Shown: piece by piece, positions 33,180-45,366 of the stretch | How the letters are laid out: every line of letters begins with the position of its first letter | Position numbering within the stretch: the stretch's first letter is position 1 | From: Mixophyes australis | Lineage: Eukaryota > Chordata > Amphibia > Anura > Limnodynastidae | Direction of reading: 5' to 3' | NCBI GenBank assembly: GCA_036250195.1 | Contig: JAVHZZ010000004.1 | Location: 249,527,028-249,591,027, forward strand | DNA: 64,000 nucleotides | Translations under genes and position numbers: made by a program | The notes under the pieces: generated by a model | The model's input: only the letters and a program-made list of their open reading frames with translations | Databases searched by the model: none | What the model was told of the DNA's origin: nothing

Positions 33180-35282
33180 TATAGACACTCAATTAGCACA
33201 GAATTGTAGGGTATTAAAAATGAGTAACAAAATAAAACTGTACAGTTTTAAGTTTAAAGATTAAGTAGAAAAAGACAGAAATAACTAGGTATGAAAAAGC
33301 CATTTTTGTGTGAGATTCCCTCATGAGCAAGTATATCCCTACTGCAACAGTATATGGGAGTCATTGAATACAGCAGAGCTTAGCACTCAGCAGCTGGCTA
33401 CCAATGTTGTCCATTGGATGCCTCCTCGCTTGCTGTTAACAGTTATTTAGTCCTTTCTGCACCTAAAGAGTTTTAGTGCAGAGATGACCAAATGTCGCTC
33501 ATCTCTGCTGTGGTGTATCCTATGCACTGGAATTTTCATATGATGGTGAGGATGATAATATAATACAACATGTTTACTGCTATATTATGTGCTCACATCT
33601 TCATTCTCTCTTTTAAGTTCTCATAAACATCCAAGACTATCTCTGTGTGCACTGAGGAGTTATATAGGTGCTTAGAATCCCTTAGATCCAAAATATAGAA
33701 TGCAAAAAGTTATTGTGTCACCATTTCTAGCATTTAGAATTGCGGATTTCCCCCTAGATTTTTAACTTCCAAATACTGTAAAAAGTCTGTTCCTCCTTTT
33801 ATTTTAATTTAACATGGATAAAAGACTTCAAATGCACTTCCCCTGACCCTGTGCCAGAAATATAGTACTTGCATTGTGTAAATGACTTTCTCAAAATCAG
33901 CTCCCTCCTCCTGCACTATACGAGAGTTCTTGACCAGTAAGAATAACTGACATAGCAGAGGGCATGTCTCCCAGTGGTCCCAATTTTAGTGGGACAATCC
34001 TAATTCCCAAAAGGAAAAGTGGCTTATTAGTGTGTAGCTGTGGCCCCTATAAAGTTTTTTGTGGTTGAGTTTATTCTGGGTGATTGGGTGGATCATGGGT
34101 GCTGATTGTCAGAGCTTTTTATGTTCCAAATTTTTTCTTTCAGATGTTGGTAGGTATGCAGGAGGGAAGCCTGTATTGGAGAGACATAGATCTATCCTGC
34201 TCTACCCAGAGTTATTACTACTTGTGATTGCTGTCTTGCTCAGCCCCAACAGTTATGACTCCCTGTGATTGCTAGCTACACCCCTGCATACCTCTTAATG
34301 TTCTCAGTTTAACAATCAGGACATTCTATGTCACACCCCATTGTCCACTCAGGCCCAGGTCTGCCAAACCAAGCACCAGATTCTCAAGGCCACATTCCAG
34401 ATTGTGAGGTTACACCCTCTTCTTCCCACGTAACTCAGGACTTACAAAAATTGGGTTGCGGGATATGTAAATATCTTAATTTCTGCCATTATATGAGAGT
34501 ACGTGTGAATGTTACAAGACGTCTTTTTACATTGGCTTAACCTGTGTTTAAGTTTTAGTGGTCCTTTAACTGAGAAAAATGTCATTGAGGTTGAGATACA
34601 GTGCTTTTTCAGTGTCATTTTATAGATTTAAATAACGACAGCATTGATAATGATTGTTCTGACATACTGTAACTAATCTAGGAAGGAAACCTTTGTCCCA
34701 GCAAAAGACGCAAAAATCTGAGTCATAATATGAGTAAGTAGAACAAGAAGGTTTCAAAAGACAACAACGGCAAGTGTACTGATCACAACGAGATGAAAAT
34801 GTATATTGAGCAAAAGTTTACTTTCCATGAACTCCTGTAAATTTTCTACTCAAATTTGGCCATTTTTGGAAACTCTGATCCCTGAACCATTTAATATTTT
34901 TTTAATATGTTACTGTAGCCTAAATGTTCTATTCAAAAAAAGCAAAAAAGTATACATACACAAACTACCTATACCAAAAATAACTCGTTTTATAAAATTG
35001 TTCTGAAAGCTACAAAGCAAAACTAAAAAAAAAAACTAAGTAAATTGAAAACAGAAAATTTTAATTATTTTTTCAAATTAAAATGCATTTGAGAACATAT
35101 TTTTAAAAATAAACACTACTTCCCTAATGTCTTTATACTTTTTTGTTTTAAAAAAGGACTAGTTTGACAAAATCTCAGAAAACTACAACTTACTTGAAAC
35201 ATTTTTAATGTAAAGGACATTTTGTAAAATATGGTGCTAATTTAACACTACTTTAATATTCAATATATTACTCTACTTTCAT
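33180..35282. other. Large-intron sequence, nothing recognised
   Basis: No exon or complete element was found. Short GC-richer patches near 33960-34010 and 34280-34350 (cattgtccactcaggccc) are probably decayed repeats. The frame at 34328-34540 has no recognisable product. Confidence 0.4.
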
Positions 35283-35790
35283 GTATCTTGTCCTTCAGTT
35301 TCAAACCCACATGCTGCAGAATGTGCAACCATCGCTGTACCTCACTGCTGCTAATAAAAGCTTAGTATTAGAACCAGAAACCATGACCATTCTTGGCCTG
35401 AGAAACTATGACCAATCTTGGCCTGAGAAACTATGACCAATCTTGACACCAGATCATTTGCACACACACTTCCTTCTGAACAATGAGCAGCAGGAAGCCC
35501 TGGTCAATTACTATAAAAGAGAGATTAGAGAGATGTACCTAGACAAACAGCAAGGAAGAGCTGATTAAGGCACTACTAGCAGATCCATGTAAACTGGATA
35601 TAATACTATGTCTGTTAACAAATATTAAATCCGGTTCAGATTGAATCTGTTGGCGAAGCCATCAATAAAGACCTATTATAGTCTTTTGTGAATCGTTGAA
35701 GTCTCCTCTGGCTAAATAAAGACACAAGACCCAAGAGGGTCGCCTACAGCGCTAACAGTCAGACACACTAATCTGACAAATTATGAGGTA
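35283..35790 (+). repeat. Possible LTR (promoter and polyadenylation signals)
   Basis: Within this stretch are ordered LTR-like signals: a TATA-like ctataaaag at 35512-35520, an aataaag at 35664, a second one at 35717, and an end region with gacccaagagggtcgcctac. A unit reading tggcctgagaaactatgacc is tandemly repeated at 35393-35445. I could not fix TG...CA ends or a target duplication, so LTR status is an inference. Confidence 0.4.
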
Positions 35791-36195
35791 TAAAGAGACA
35801 GACAGATTCTTCCCTGCAGCTCTGACAGTGATTACATCAAATCACGCAACAAACATACCAATGGAAAAAGCCAGGCGCTGGGAAGGTTCTGTGATGTTCA
35901 TATAATTTACATACCCTCCAATAGGGAGAGGCGGATGTTCCTCTGGCTAAATGCAACCAAACAAAAAGTTAAATTATGTCTGGGGTATGGGTGTCACAAT
36001 TTGTAAGTCATGGTTCTTGAGAAAACTTGTAAACAAAAACAAATTTATCGGAAATGAAACAAAACAGACTCGGAGATAAACAAACCATATGAATTACAAT
36101 GCATTGGCTAATTGTGGGTATCATTGTTAAGCCACCAGTTAAGTGACTCATGTAAAAATAGGTAGTAATATATAATGTAGACCAGTTTTTCTTAC

Positions 36196-36561
36196 CTTTG
36201 CATCCTTCACAGGTTAGTGCATTATAATGGTATCCCGAGGCTTTGTCTCCACAAACAACACACAATTCATCTCCTTTAACCCTTCCCCCACAGGGACTAA
36301 TCCTGGACTTCTTGGTTGGTGGCAAGTCCACTATATCAGTGTCTATAGAAAACAGGCTATCAGAGGGAATCCGTTTTAGCTCATAAATTCCATTGGAGCA
36401 CCAGTCTTCCGATTTTTGTGAGTAGTATCCGGAATTAACATGGTACGGTGAGGAAGTGAGTGGTTGATGGACCGTAGGAAACTGTATGTGGTGGTAGGGA
36501 GTAGAAAATGAAGGTCCTTGTGAATCATTGTCTGGTGAATGAGAGTGTAGTGAATGTAGTC
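36196..36561 (-). CDS. nr1h5: FXR-family receptor, A/B region and first zinc-finger exon
   Basis: This 366-base exon has no internal stop. The first part encodes the A/B (AF-1) region, rich in Ser, Pro and Tyr ([12 protein letters not shown], then [12 protein letters not shown] and [13 protein letters not shown]), weakly matching NR1H4 (NVQFPQVQ, GIYELRRMPAE). After the basic PPTKKSR comes [20 protein letters not shown] and [10 protein letters not shown], the first zinc finger and P-box. The acceptor is TTTTTTTTGTTAG before 36561 and the donor is GTAAGA after 36196. The exon starts in phase 1 and contains no methionine in frame, so translation must begin in an upstream exon. The A/B region is the most divergent part of the protein, and exon identity is secure from the finger. 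Confidence 0.95.
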
Positions 36562-36589
36562 CTAACAAAAAAAAGCAAAACAGGACCAA

Positions 36590-37338
36590 TCAGCTGTATA
36601 CACACTTGTTATAAGTTACATACTAGATAAAAAACTTCAATCTATACTTACCTGTTGTATCACATATATGTTACTTTTCTACATACTTTGGAATGAGTCA
36701 GTGCTTTTGCTATTTAACTATTATGTAGTAAGGCCGAGTAGCCCACATGTTGTGTTTCTTTGGTTTTAATGGCCTAAATTTAATCTGAGATATATTAATC
36801 AGCTGAAAATGCATTATCCCTCCCTCAATCAGCTAATTCATTCTGATGTACCAAAACATTTCATATTTACTCTAAAATAAACATTAGTCTGGGTGCAGGC
36901 TAAAGTTGCTCCACAACGCTCATAAAAACACTAACACAAACAACATAAGAAAGAACATAAAACAGAGATAACAATTATAAACAGAGCACAGAAAACAAAA
37001 ATAGTGGTAAAATGATACATTTTGCAGCCATCCATGCTTGCCCTCAATTACATAAGTATACACGGGACTGATGTGCGGGAACAGTATACATTTCGGTGCA
37101 TTTTATATATATGTATTTAATGTTTGTATTTTATTTAAAATTTGTTATTTTAATAACTTTATGTGTACAATGCAATACATTGGTATGAGGTACCATAAAA
37201 TAAGCCCACAACTATCCAATTGGTTAATAATCTTCAATAAAAGTCTACAGGATGACTTTGATCCAAAGTGTTTTTTTCTGTAAATACAGCCTGCAAAATT
37301 AAAGTAAAAGGTTATACTTTGTGTTCAACGAACAATAT
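36590..37338. other. Intron sequence, nothing recognised
   Basis: This is AT-rich intron upstream of the first certain exon. No feature is recognised. Confidence 0.4.
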
Positions 37339-37655
37339 GGGCCTGATTCATTATAGAAAGTAAGGCAAAAAAAAGGAATACGTTTTCTTTTGGACAAATC
37401 ATTTTACAGTGAAAGGGGTGCACATTAGTTTATTATTTTCCCAAGTTAAATACTGGCTATTTTATCATGTAGCACACAAATACTTGATAGTTTTATTTTT
37501 ACACTGAAATGTAAAATTGATCTAGGACATGCCCTACCCCAACTATAAATCTATTCCCACAATTTAATTTTACATCCCCCTCCAATGCAACACGGTTTTA
37601 CCAAGGTGCAAAGTTACTCCTTTTTATTGGCTTTACTTTCCTTACTTTCAGGCCC
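37339..37655. mobile_element. MITE, single copy of the 8478-9085 family
   Basis: The ends gggcctgattcatta and the inverse-type tttcaggccc bound 317 bases. The internal sequence follows the second arm of the 8478-9085 palindrome block by block (ggggtgcacattagtttatt, tagcacacaaatacttgat, gatctaggacatgccctac, ctccaatgcaacacgg). Flanking TAT/TATA may be the target duplication. Confidence 0.82.
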
Positions 37656-38434
37656 TATAAGTTCAGATAAAGCCCCCACAAGGAATCAGCAAGAAGGTCA
37701 TGAACATGGCAGGGAGCCTGCCACAGGTCCTGCTGCCTGGTGGTGAAGATGATGGTAAGATGAACCTTACATAGAAGGAGAGGAAGAGTGGGATTTCTTT
37801 GGAGCAAGTAACAGTGGATATCGTGAGATTAAGCGCAATGGGAGTGAGTAAGGAGTATGGAAGGAGGAAGGGGTGAGCAGCATCATGTCTGACGGGTTAG
37901 GGCACAGGTATAAAATGTAAAAGCAGAATGTGTACTCACTGCCCTCTCTTTCCAGAAGAAAACCCTGTCCACTCAGTATAGGTTTAAAAGGGTTATAGGT
38001 AGGATGTTTTGTTTTACACTGCTTGATTATGCTGTATAGTACATTTCATATCGATAATGTTATGAAATGAAATAGAAAAAGAATACATGATGGTAATTAA
38101 GATGGAGATACTTGATGTTGCACTCAATGTTTGTCACAGTCTGTGTTATGGTTAAGTTGAGCGGGTTTAATAGTTGTCCTTAGAAATGGTGGGACGATAT
38201 GTTTTACTTGTGGGGATCCCCAGGATTTGGCTGGGGTGGTGGACTTGGAGAGGTTATTATGCTATTATACCTGGGCTTTAATGGTTACGATGATAGAACA
38301 TCAAGTGGCCAGTCGATTGGGCACTGTGGACATGACCCTTTGATTTAAGTTATAGGGTACTGTCTATGTTGCCCTTGAGGACAATTAGTTGCCCAGTGTG
38401 TCCCTACCCTTAAGATTTAAATGTGAAAATTTAA
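37656..38434. other. Intron or 5' flank, nothing recognised
   Basis: Somewhat GC-richer than its surroundings (37680-37960) but without an identifiable element or exon. Confidence 0.35.
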
Positions 38435-38442
38435 ATAACAAG

Positions 38443-38622
38443 CAGGGCAGCCAAGAGGAATTTCGGGTTCCGCTACAGCAACTTCTTGGGGCCTCTTCAA
38501 TAGCCGCTGTAAGGGGCCATGGTGCCCCCCCCCCCACTACACAGACAGGCCAGGGCCCCCAGTAAGGCCCAGGTCCTTGTATTTTGCATCTGTTCCCCCT
38601 TTCCCCCCATTCAGCGCCTCTG
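38443..38622. mobile_element. Small hAT-type MITE, 180 bp
   Basis: It starts CAGGGCAGCCAAGAGGAATT, close to the left end of the 5273-7548 element, and ends gcgcctctg. It is flanked by the 8-base direct repeat ataacaag (38435-38442 and 38623-38630). The 8-base target duplication and CAG start fit hAT. It is an internally deleted, GC-rich relative of the larger element. Confidence 0.8.
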
Positions 38623-39284
38623 ATAACAAGCTGTGCCTCTATTTTCCAATGTTTGGTGCTCCTTCAATTGAATAGGTGATTATAGAATGATATAATCATT
38701 AGTAGCAAATATTCAACCCCACGTTTTGCTAGAATATGTTATACATTAAAATAAACAAGCTACTGTACATATGAAGTTCAGCGCTAAGTTAGTTAATATT
38801 TAATATTGCATATTATAATGGTGATGTATTATTTCATAATATGCTTTACAAATAGTTATATAATAACTTGAAATAAGGCCCCTCATCAGCAAACTTAGTG
38901 AGAATTATCTCATATCCTACAAAACAAAGTAGCTGTCATTAAAAAATAACTTTCTTCCTCCTCTATAGTCGTTATATAGTTTGCTATTATTATGCGGTAG
39001 TACTGTACTATACAGTACTTTATTACATAGCTTTGATTATTTATATCTGACAGTCTGTCAAAGGTATGTGTCTAATAACACATGAAAAAAATATTGTGTA
39101 TAACCAATATTAATTAACCCTTCTTGGCCATGTGCAGTATAGTGGTATACATTTCATCTTGATGATAATGATGTTTAAACCACAGTTACACAGGTACTTC
39201 TGACACTGCTTTATACGTGATGCTTATTCCCTTCATTGGATTAGATGGTAACTTCCATCCCCATTAGACATTACACATCCTTAC

Positions 39285-39409
39285 CTAATATTAAGCTATG
39301 GACAGCTGGGCAGCACCTTGGAGACAATAGACCAGATCCACCATGCCATTGTTCGACAGAGGACAGGAAGTCTTTTGCTCTCCCCAGATACTTCACATAG
39401 CAGTCAGTG
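39285..39409 (-). CDS. Candidate upstream coding exon of the FXR-family gene
   Basis: The certain exon at 36196-36561 lacks a start codon and begins in phase 1. This 125-base segment has a strong pyrimidine-rich acceptor (TTATCTGCTCTATTCAG before 39409) and a good donor (G|GTAAGG at 39285). It leaves one base so that the joint codon is G|GA and the frame continues into LHSLHSHSP. The frame is open (CYVKYLGRAKDFLSSVEQWH, then GGSGLLSPRCCPAVHSLILG). It also has no in-frame methionine, so a further upstream exon would still be required. I do not recognise the peptide from any FXR. It could be a chance splice-like segment. Confidence 0.35.
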
Positions 39410-42400
39410 CTGAATAGAGCAGATAATAACCAACTGTAATCACAACTCTGAGAAGACTGCACATTTTGCTCTATAGAATTCCATCCTAACTCTGTGGGAC
39501 TTGATTTTATGTGGGCCCACTAGTGGAGTCACATTAAAGCTTTACCACTGCCTTGCTGGCAGCAGGAGTCATCAGGGTAGTGAAGCAGACCCGGAAGATG
39601 GACTTTTGAAACTCCAATTAATAAAAACGAATGTTCTTGTTCAAGATATTTGCCTAATTGTGAAGTTTGAATTGAACCAGGTAAAGAAGGGAAGACTGTT
39701 GTAAAATCCCAATAGTGTTGCTGGATTTGTGCTCAGTTAAGTCAAGATGCACTCTGCAAGGTCAATAGGAGGATAGAGCCAGCAGAGAGACCCAATATCC
39801 TGACATCAACCAATGGAAAATATTTCCAATTGAGAGGCATTATCTTGCTATACATATTCCCAACAAATTCTGCTGCATCTCCAACTCTCATGTCTAGACT
39901 GTCAGTGTCGTTTTATAATTAATTTTACCTTCTGTTTTGGAATGGATGGATCATGTGCAGTAAACAACTACGTAACACTCATTAGCAGTGCATCAAACAC
40001 ATGGGTGTGCCATAGTACATAGTAGGATGGATATGTATATGACCTGCAAAAGGACTTAAAAGATAAATACAAGTTGAAGATATGGACATGGGACTGATGT
40101 TTAAAATATAACAGAAAATGTTAATATATAACTAAGATCTATTTTGGTTTCTCATAGTGTTTCCTGATAACAATTTTTAACTCTCAATATTTTGACTCAT
40201 TAGAGTCACAAAAATACTATACAATATTTTTTGGGCGTTGTCACAAAATAGAAAAGTTGGGAACCACTGGTGTATTGTAATAAAAATGTATGATTCTACT
40301 CTGTTATCAGAGTTAATTCCAAATAGCAAATGTGGCATGCTTCACAGCTATCAGACCCCTTACCCTCTGGTGTTAAAAAAAAGTCATGATTTTACTAGTG
40401 TTTTTAAGGGTAAAAAAAGCATATAAACTGGTATGCGAATGGAACTTATTTGTTCAATTGACCATATACCCTCTTGCACTTGTGCCTGTGAATGCCATTG
40501 GTAGTAGCATATGCTGGATGCAACATTTACTTGCATTCACTGCTAACAAATTAGTAGATCAACGAGAAAGCAGTAGTTTGTTAGGTCAGAGTGAGCACAT
40601 GTTGCCTTGATAACTATAACAAAAGCGAGGTCGCCAGAAAGAGAATGATACTGTGGTGTCATACAGATTACAGTGGAGGTCAATGACAGGAAATGCACTG
40701 AAAATTACATGACTATCTATTGCCTGTTAATGCATTATGGAATTCAAGGTTAATACTTTAGATAATCAGCAATGTATGCAAATGTCACACCTTACTCTTA
40801 CTAGCATGTGTGCTAAGAAACCTGCAATGGATAACAGAATAACCATTCTATGAAAACCTTTCTACTGCTGTTAAAATGAGGGGTATATTCCATTGTAATT
40901 TATACCTGTCTTGTGTTCATCAAAGCCAATTCACATAGACAACAGGAGGCATATTAAGTGTGCTTTGATTATACAAGGGAGAACACACAACTACACTTTA
41001 TAGAGAAACATTAGATTATGAAGTATTCATAGATTTTTACATACTTCATGAGATCACAGCAACAGCAGTTTTTAAATCGCTACACATGGCCACGCATTGG
41101 TAGCGGTTTCTACTGCAAATCGTAGGATTTATTATCCAGTCGTCTTGAGGGTAGAACCCCTATCCACTGGCAAATTTTGGCGGCTTTACAAACTGCTAAA
41201 TCACATGCGGTTTAGGAAGGAAGGAAGGAAGGGAAAGAAATAAAAGAAAAGAAAAGAAAGAAAGACAGAAAAAAAAAAAAAATACCTCTCCTTCTGTAAC
41301 AGTCCATGCTGCTCAGCATTGGGCCCTGTCCTATAGGGGGATCGGCATGTAGAGATGCCTGGCCCAATACTAAGCAGCACAGGGCTATTTCTGGTACCCC
41401 TGGCCAGTGGGTACCAGGGTAAAAATGTTAAAATATAATGCCAGTTCTTGTGTCACCGAGGTACTAGTGCACACTTTTAGTGCCACAAAAAAAATAAAAA
41501 AAATAAATAAATTGTGAAATATAGAAATGTCTCCCTTAGTACATAAAATAATTAATTTTTTAAAATTTTATTGTGGCGATATTTTTTCTGTCTACTTCTT
41601 ACTTACTAGATCACCGCCAAAAAGGGGCAGTCTTTCACAGATTATTACACTACCTTTATTTCTTTATTATACTAAGGGGGCACAAGTAGGTTTTTATTCT
41701 TCTAAGGGGGACATTTGTAGTGCCTATTCTTGTGGCATTACACATGCAAGTATACACTGATGTACCAGTGCATGCTGGCAATTGTATTGCCACAAAAACT
41801 GGCACTTGGCATTGGGCCAGGCATCTCTAGGTGCGAGGGCCTGATCAATTGCTCGGGCCCTCCATAAGGGACATGGGGTGATGCTGAGTAAGACAGGCTA
41901 TTATAAAAGGGAAGGGAGCTTTTTTTTTTGTTTAACAATCTTTATTTCTTTATATATTTTTTGTAATTACTGACACAGGCAAGACAGGTCCAACAGCATG
42001 TGGTCACAACCACCTCTTGTTTTCTGGTGGGATTTTCCCTGATTCTTCAGCCAGTTTTTAAAACCAAAGCTTGAAAAATTTCATAATTTATGTTCTTAAC
42101 ATGTAAAAAAATCAGAACGATATTAGAACGATATGTAGCGCTATGAAAAACCCTAAAAATACATGTTTCACAGAACCACACGTTAGTAAATTTCCCCCGA
42201 AGCATTCATACAGCCCATGTAGTAGATCGTCCTACTCAAGCTGGTGAGAAGACATCAACATGTCCAATCAGGGACTAAACAATTACATAGTCTGCACTGT
42301 CATCACTCGGTGACATTACAGTCAGTAGGAAGAGGACCACAGAAGCTTCCTGATGCCTTTGAGGGGTGCATGTAGACTCTTGGACAAAATTGCATATAGG

Positions 42401-43239
42401 AAATATTCACTTAACCATACATTATACAGATTTTTAATAATGTTGTTCTGAAAGAAAAGCAAGTATTAACATTTAAATTATATTTTTGCCCATCAATTAA
42501 AAAATGAAAAGCATGGCTATTGTAATAATAATAGAAGACTTGCCTAATGTTAGGGCTATGCCCTTTCATTGAATCCCAATTTTTAATAAATGACCTCTAC
42601 TTATTACATAACACCCCATTTCTGTCATTGTGCACCACACAGAAGAAACTGTGAAGAGCTCTTCATTTGTACTACATGAAAATATCTTCACTATGTTTCA
42701 GATATGGGAAAGTTTCCATACACTGCAAAATGCACAAAGCAGCATGAACTGTAGTTATAAGAGTCACACAATGTGTCAATGCTTATTTTAAACTGTTTCA
42801 CAGTTTAATGCTTACCAATGTACAATGTGTTCTATACTCATAAAGTGAGTAAGGTCTACAAAATGCATATAAAAAGAAACATACCTTTCGACTTGCTCAT
42901 TCTCACCATTTCCATGGTAAACTCACAAAACAATCGTCTAAATATTTCTTATTGTTTACAGTGCAGATCTTCTAAAGACAGTGATCATTGCCCTTGCATT
43001 CTATACGAGACTGAAAATGAGAGTTTCCTTCTATATCTCACATGCTAAGGTGTGACAGCACAGAGGTTATATGTAGATTACTTATTAACTCGGCTGAACT
43101 GCAGCAAATTGTAAATGCTGATGTGAAACATTTCTACTGATTTAAAGTCACAGAAAGTTCATTACTTTTTAAGTTTGTCATTTTCGCTGTAATTCAGTTT
43201 CAAAGATAAATAATTTCCACCTGTTACCAAACATATTAA
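39410..43239. other. 5' intron or flank with fragments only
   Basis: No exon is recognised. Decayed repeat-like patches occur around 41050-41470 (a purine tract at 41217-41280 inside an imperfect element) and 41740-42190, where an A/T-rich end followed by aactgacacaggcaagac-type sequence looks like a retroposon end. The frames at 39501-39704 and 42818-43048 have no recognisable product. Confidence 0.35.
41217..41280. repeat. GGAA/GAAA purine tract
   Basis: Short GGAA units pass into AAAGA units and a poly-A run. This is a simple polypurine repeat. Confidence 0.9.
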
Positions 43240-43385
43240 GGTTGCATTACCACCAAGGAAAATATTTTCCTAAGGTGGCACCTCCCCCTAGCCAGAGCTT
43301 GGGTAAAAAACACTGCATGTACAGCGCCGGCTAGGGGGAGGGGCCACCTTAGGTAAAGATATTCCTAGGTGGTAATGCAGCTTGG
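43240..43385. mobile_element. Short palindromic MITE
   Basis: The left arm gcattaccacctagg-type sequence with aggtggcacctcccccta is the inverse of the right arm (tagggggaggggccacct...ctaggtggtaatgc), around a short centre with the aaaacactgcatgtacagcg stretch. Fold-back of about 60 bases per arm. No coding. Confidence 0.75.
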
Positions 43386-43627
43386 TAGCAGGTAAAACCA
43401 GCAGCTGTTTTTCCCCAGTCCTTTGTAGGTTCTATAATACAGAATCAGCAATTTAATAACCAAAATGAAATGTCTGCAGAGGTGGTTTGTGAGCAGGATC
43501 ACACGCACCCTCCGTGGTGAGAACCATAAGAGGCAGCTGTCTTGTTTGCTGGACTTGGTTGCAAAATGGTCTCATTTATAGGTCCTCTTTATCTGAACTG
43601 CTCACTTATTGCACATGCTACAGCAGA

Positions 43628-44106
43628 CCGGTGGTAATCAATATCCCGACGCTTGGGATATCGACACCCACTATACCTAAAACAAACAAAACAAAGACTG
43701 AAAGAACAACTTACTTAAAATGTACACTTACCTTAACCCCGACGGCGGCGATTACCGAAAGCACAGCTATGTGACTGCGGATAAATGCAAAGATGCTGGA
43801 TGCCTGCGCTTCATTCTGATGTCACTAAAGACAGTAACATCTACATTTAAAGTGGTATGTTAGGGTCAGGGGTTAGGGTTAGGGATAGGGTGAGCCGAAC
43901 GTCGGTAACTTACGTGACGTCAGAATGAAGCGCCGGCATCCAGCATTCTCGCATTTAGCAGCAGTTGCATAGGAGTGCTTTCGGTAATCTCCACCGTCGG
44001 GGGTTAAAGTAAGTGTACATTTTAAGAAGGTCATTATTTCAGTCTTCGGTTTATTTGTAGGTATAGTGGGTGTCGATATCTCAAGCGTCGGGATATCGTA
44101 CCCAAC
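43628..44106. mobile_element. Palindromic MITE, about 480 bp, with telomere-like centre
   Basis: The outer ends are atatcccgacgcttgggatatc and its near inverse gatatctcaagcgtcgggatat. The arms match for about 200 bases: cacccactatacct / aggtatagtgggtg, aaatgtacacttac / gtaagtgtacattt, gacggcggcgatta / taatctccaccgtc-type, gcttcattctgatgtcac / gtgacgtcagaatgaagc. The centre near 43855-43890 reads gggttagggttagggatagg. It is a non-autonomous fold-back transposon. The plus-strand frame at 43514-43774 is an arm product. Confidence 0.82.
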
Positions 44107-44309
44107 CCCAGCAGACAGCCTTCATTCTCTCATCAATTAATTCTTTATTTTTCTATTCAAACACATTGGATTGCGTGAGACATTAGTAGGCCCCCATACC
44201 GCTTGGCAAAATGGCTTGAATTAGGGTGTGGTCTAATCTCGGTCTTGGCTAATGCTTAGGGAAGGTTCATATTTCAACTTGAAAGAAGAGACGTTAATTG
44301 AAAACTTAC

Positions 44310-44500
44310 TATTATTGTTTATACACAAGATCCCACAAATTCTGCGGCACCATACAGTGGGGAAATAGAGTATAGTACAAAGACAAAGAGGACCAACAGG
44401 TCAAATACAAGAAACAAAGGCAAAATACAAGCCAATAAAAAACCATACATGCAAGAATTGCAAGAAATTAAGCATAATACTGTTCATAAGACGTGACCGT
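44310..44500. repeat. Probable retroposon 3' end
   Basis: The sequence cacaaattctgcggcaccat with flanking ttattgtttatacacaa resembles the generic tail of amphibian LINE/SINE copies (in inverse orientation). Family unassigned. Confidence 0.3.
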
Positions 44501-44859
44501 TAAGCTATATAACAAAATAGTGTTGCACAGGACATACAGGAGGCATGACACAAGGACACTCAGGTGGACATTGCTGGAGCTGAAAAGAAGACAGGAGGAG
44601 AGCGGGCACTATTTTTAAGATTTTACAATTTACTGGGGAGGCTTGAAGCTGAGACAAGGATGGCGTGAGAATGTGGTGCAGAGAGATGAGAGGCACAATG
44701 CCCAAGTAAAGGGGGACACCTAGGGACCCCGGCGTGCCAAATTTACACTTGCTCAGAAGGCAACTGATTGAAGACTCAAGTTCCATGATGGCACGGAAGT
44801 ATTCAAATTAAAACTGATGTATGATTAGTTATCCTCTGGGTAAATACAGTGGATCAGGG

Positions 44860-45330
44860 CAGGTGTGAGTGTACTTAATGATAGAGGGGCTGATAATAAA
44901 AGATGGGGTTACTGATGAAGAGAGTTAATGATAGGTTGGCAGGTTAATGGGGGAGAATAATAATGATGAATAATGGAGGTGTTAATAATTATTGATTTAG
45001 GGGTTTATGAATGGGTTTAGGATTTAATGGTGATGAAGGCTTGATTGGTTAATGATGACTGAGTATGGTGGGGCTAATAAGAATAAGGGGCTTAATGATG
45101 ACTGTGTAGAGAGCTGGTTAATTATTACGGTTATAGTGATGAAAGGGTTATGGTATAGGTGGGTGATGATGATGTGGGAGTAAGGATGGCAATAGTAATG
45201 AAGTGCACATATTGATAGGGGGCTTATGAGGAGATGATGGCGATGAGGGGCACATTGGGATAGAAAAGCTAATTGTGTAGACAGTGATGATGCTAAGGAG
45301 GGGAGTGAATGTATATGTTGTAATGCTTAT
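44860..45330. repeat. Degenerate GGGTTAATGATGA-type tandem array
   Basis: Irregular units built on ttaatgatga with g-rich spacers (ggggctaataag, ggggcttaatgatgactg and so on) recur over about 470 bases. This is a decayed minisatellite. The Ser/Pro/Thr-rich minus-strand frame at 45148-45366 comes from it. Confidence 0.7.
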
Positions 45331-45366
45331 AATCATGGTGAACTGTTTGTAAAGAGTGGATACCAT

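Larger units (their letters stand above)
434..36561 (-). other. nr1h5: Farnesoid X receptor gene, visible coding span
   Basis: Six exons of a minus-strand nuclear receptor of the NR1H4/NR1H5 (FXR) group are spread over 36 kb. They total 984 coding bases (328 codons). FXR-type receptors bind bile acids or sterols, pair with RXR and regulate transcription in the nucleus. Junction phases are consistent at every intron. The intron between the two zinc-finger exons is 21.3 kb and holds most of the transposons. The DNA-binding domain and LBD signature closely match FXR. Choosing NR1H5 over NR1H4 is tentative: it rests on the divergent A/B region and hinge and on [11 protein letters not shown] in the second finger, where I recall NR1H4 having [12 protein letters not shown] phylogeny would decide it. 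The start codon and the C-terminal part of the LBD are outside the supported exons. Confidence 0.8.

Noticed and set aside
36008..36195. Extension of the first zinc-finger frame beyond the donor
   Set aside because: The GTAAGA donor at 36195 and the perfect phase join to the 14879 exon show this is intron read-through.
43855..43895. Interstitial telomere
   Set aside because: Only two to three TTAGGG-like units, in the middle of a palindromic MITE. Too short to be a telomeric relic.
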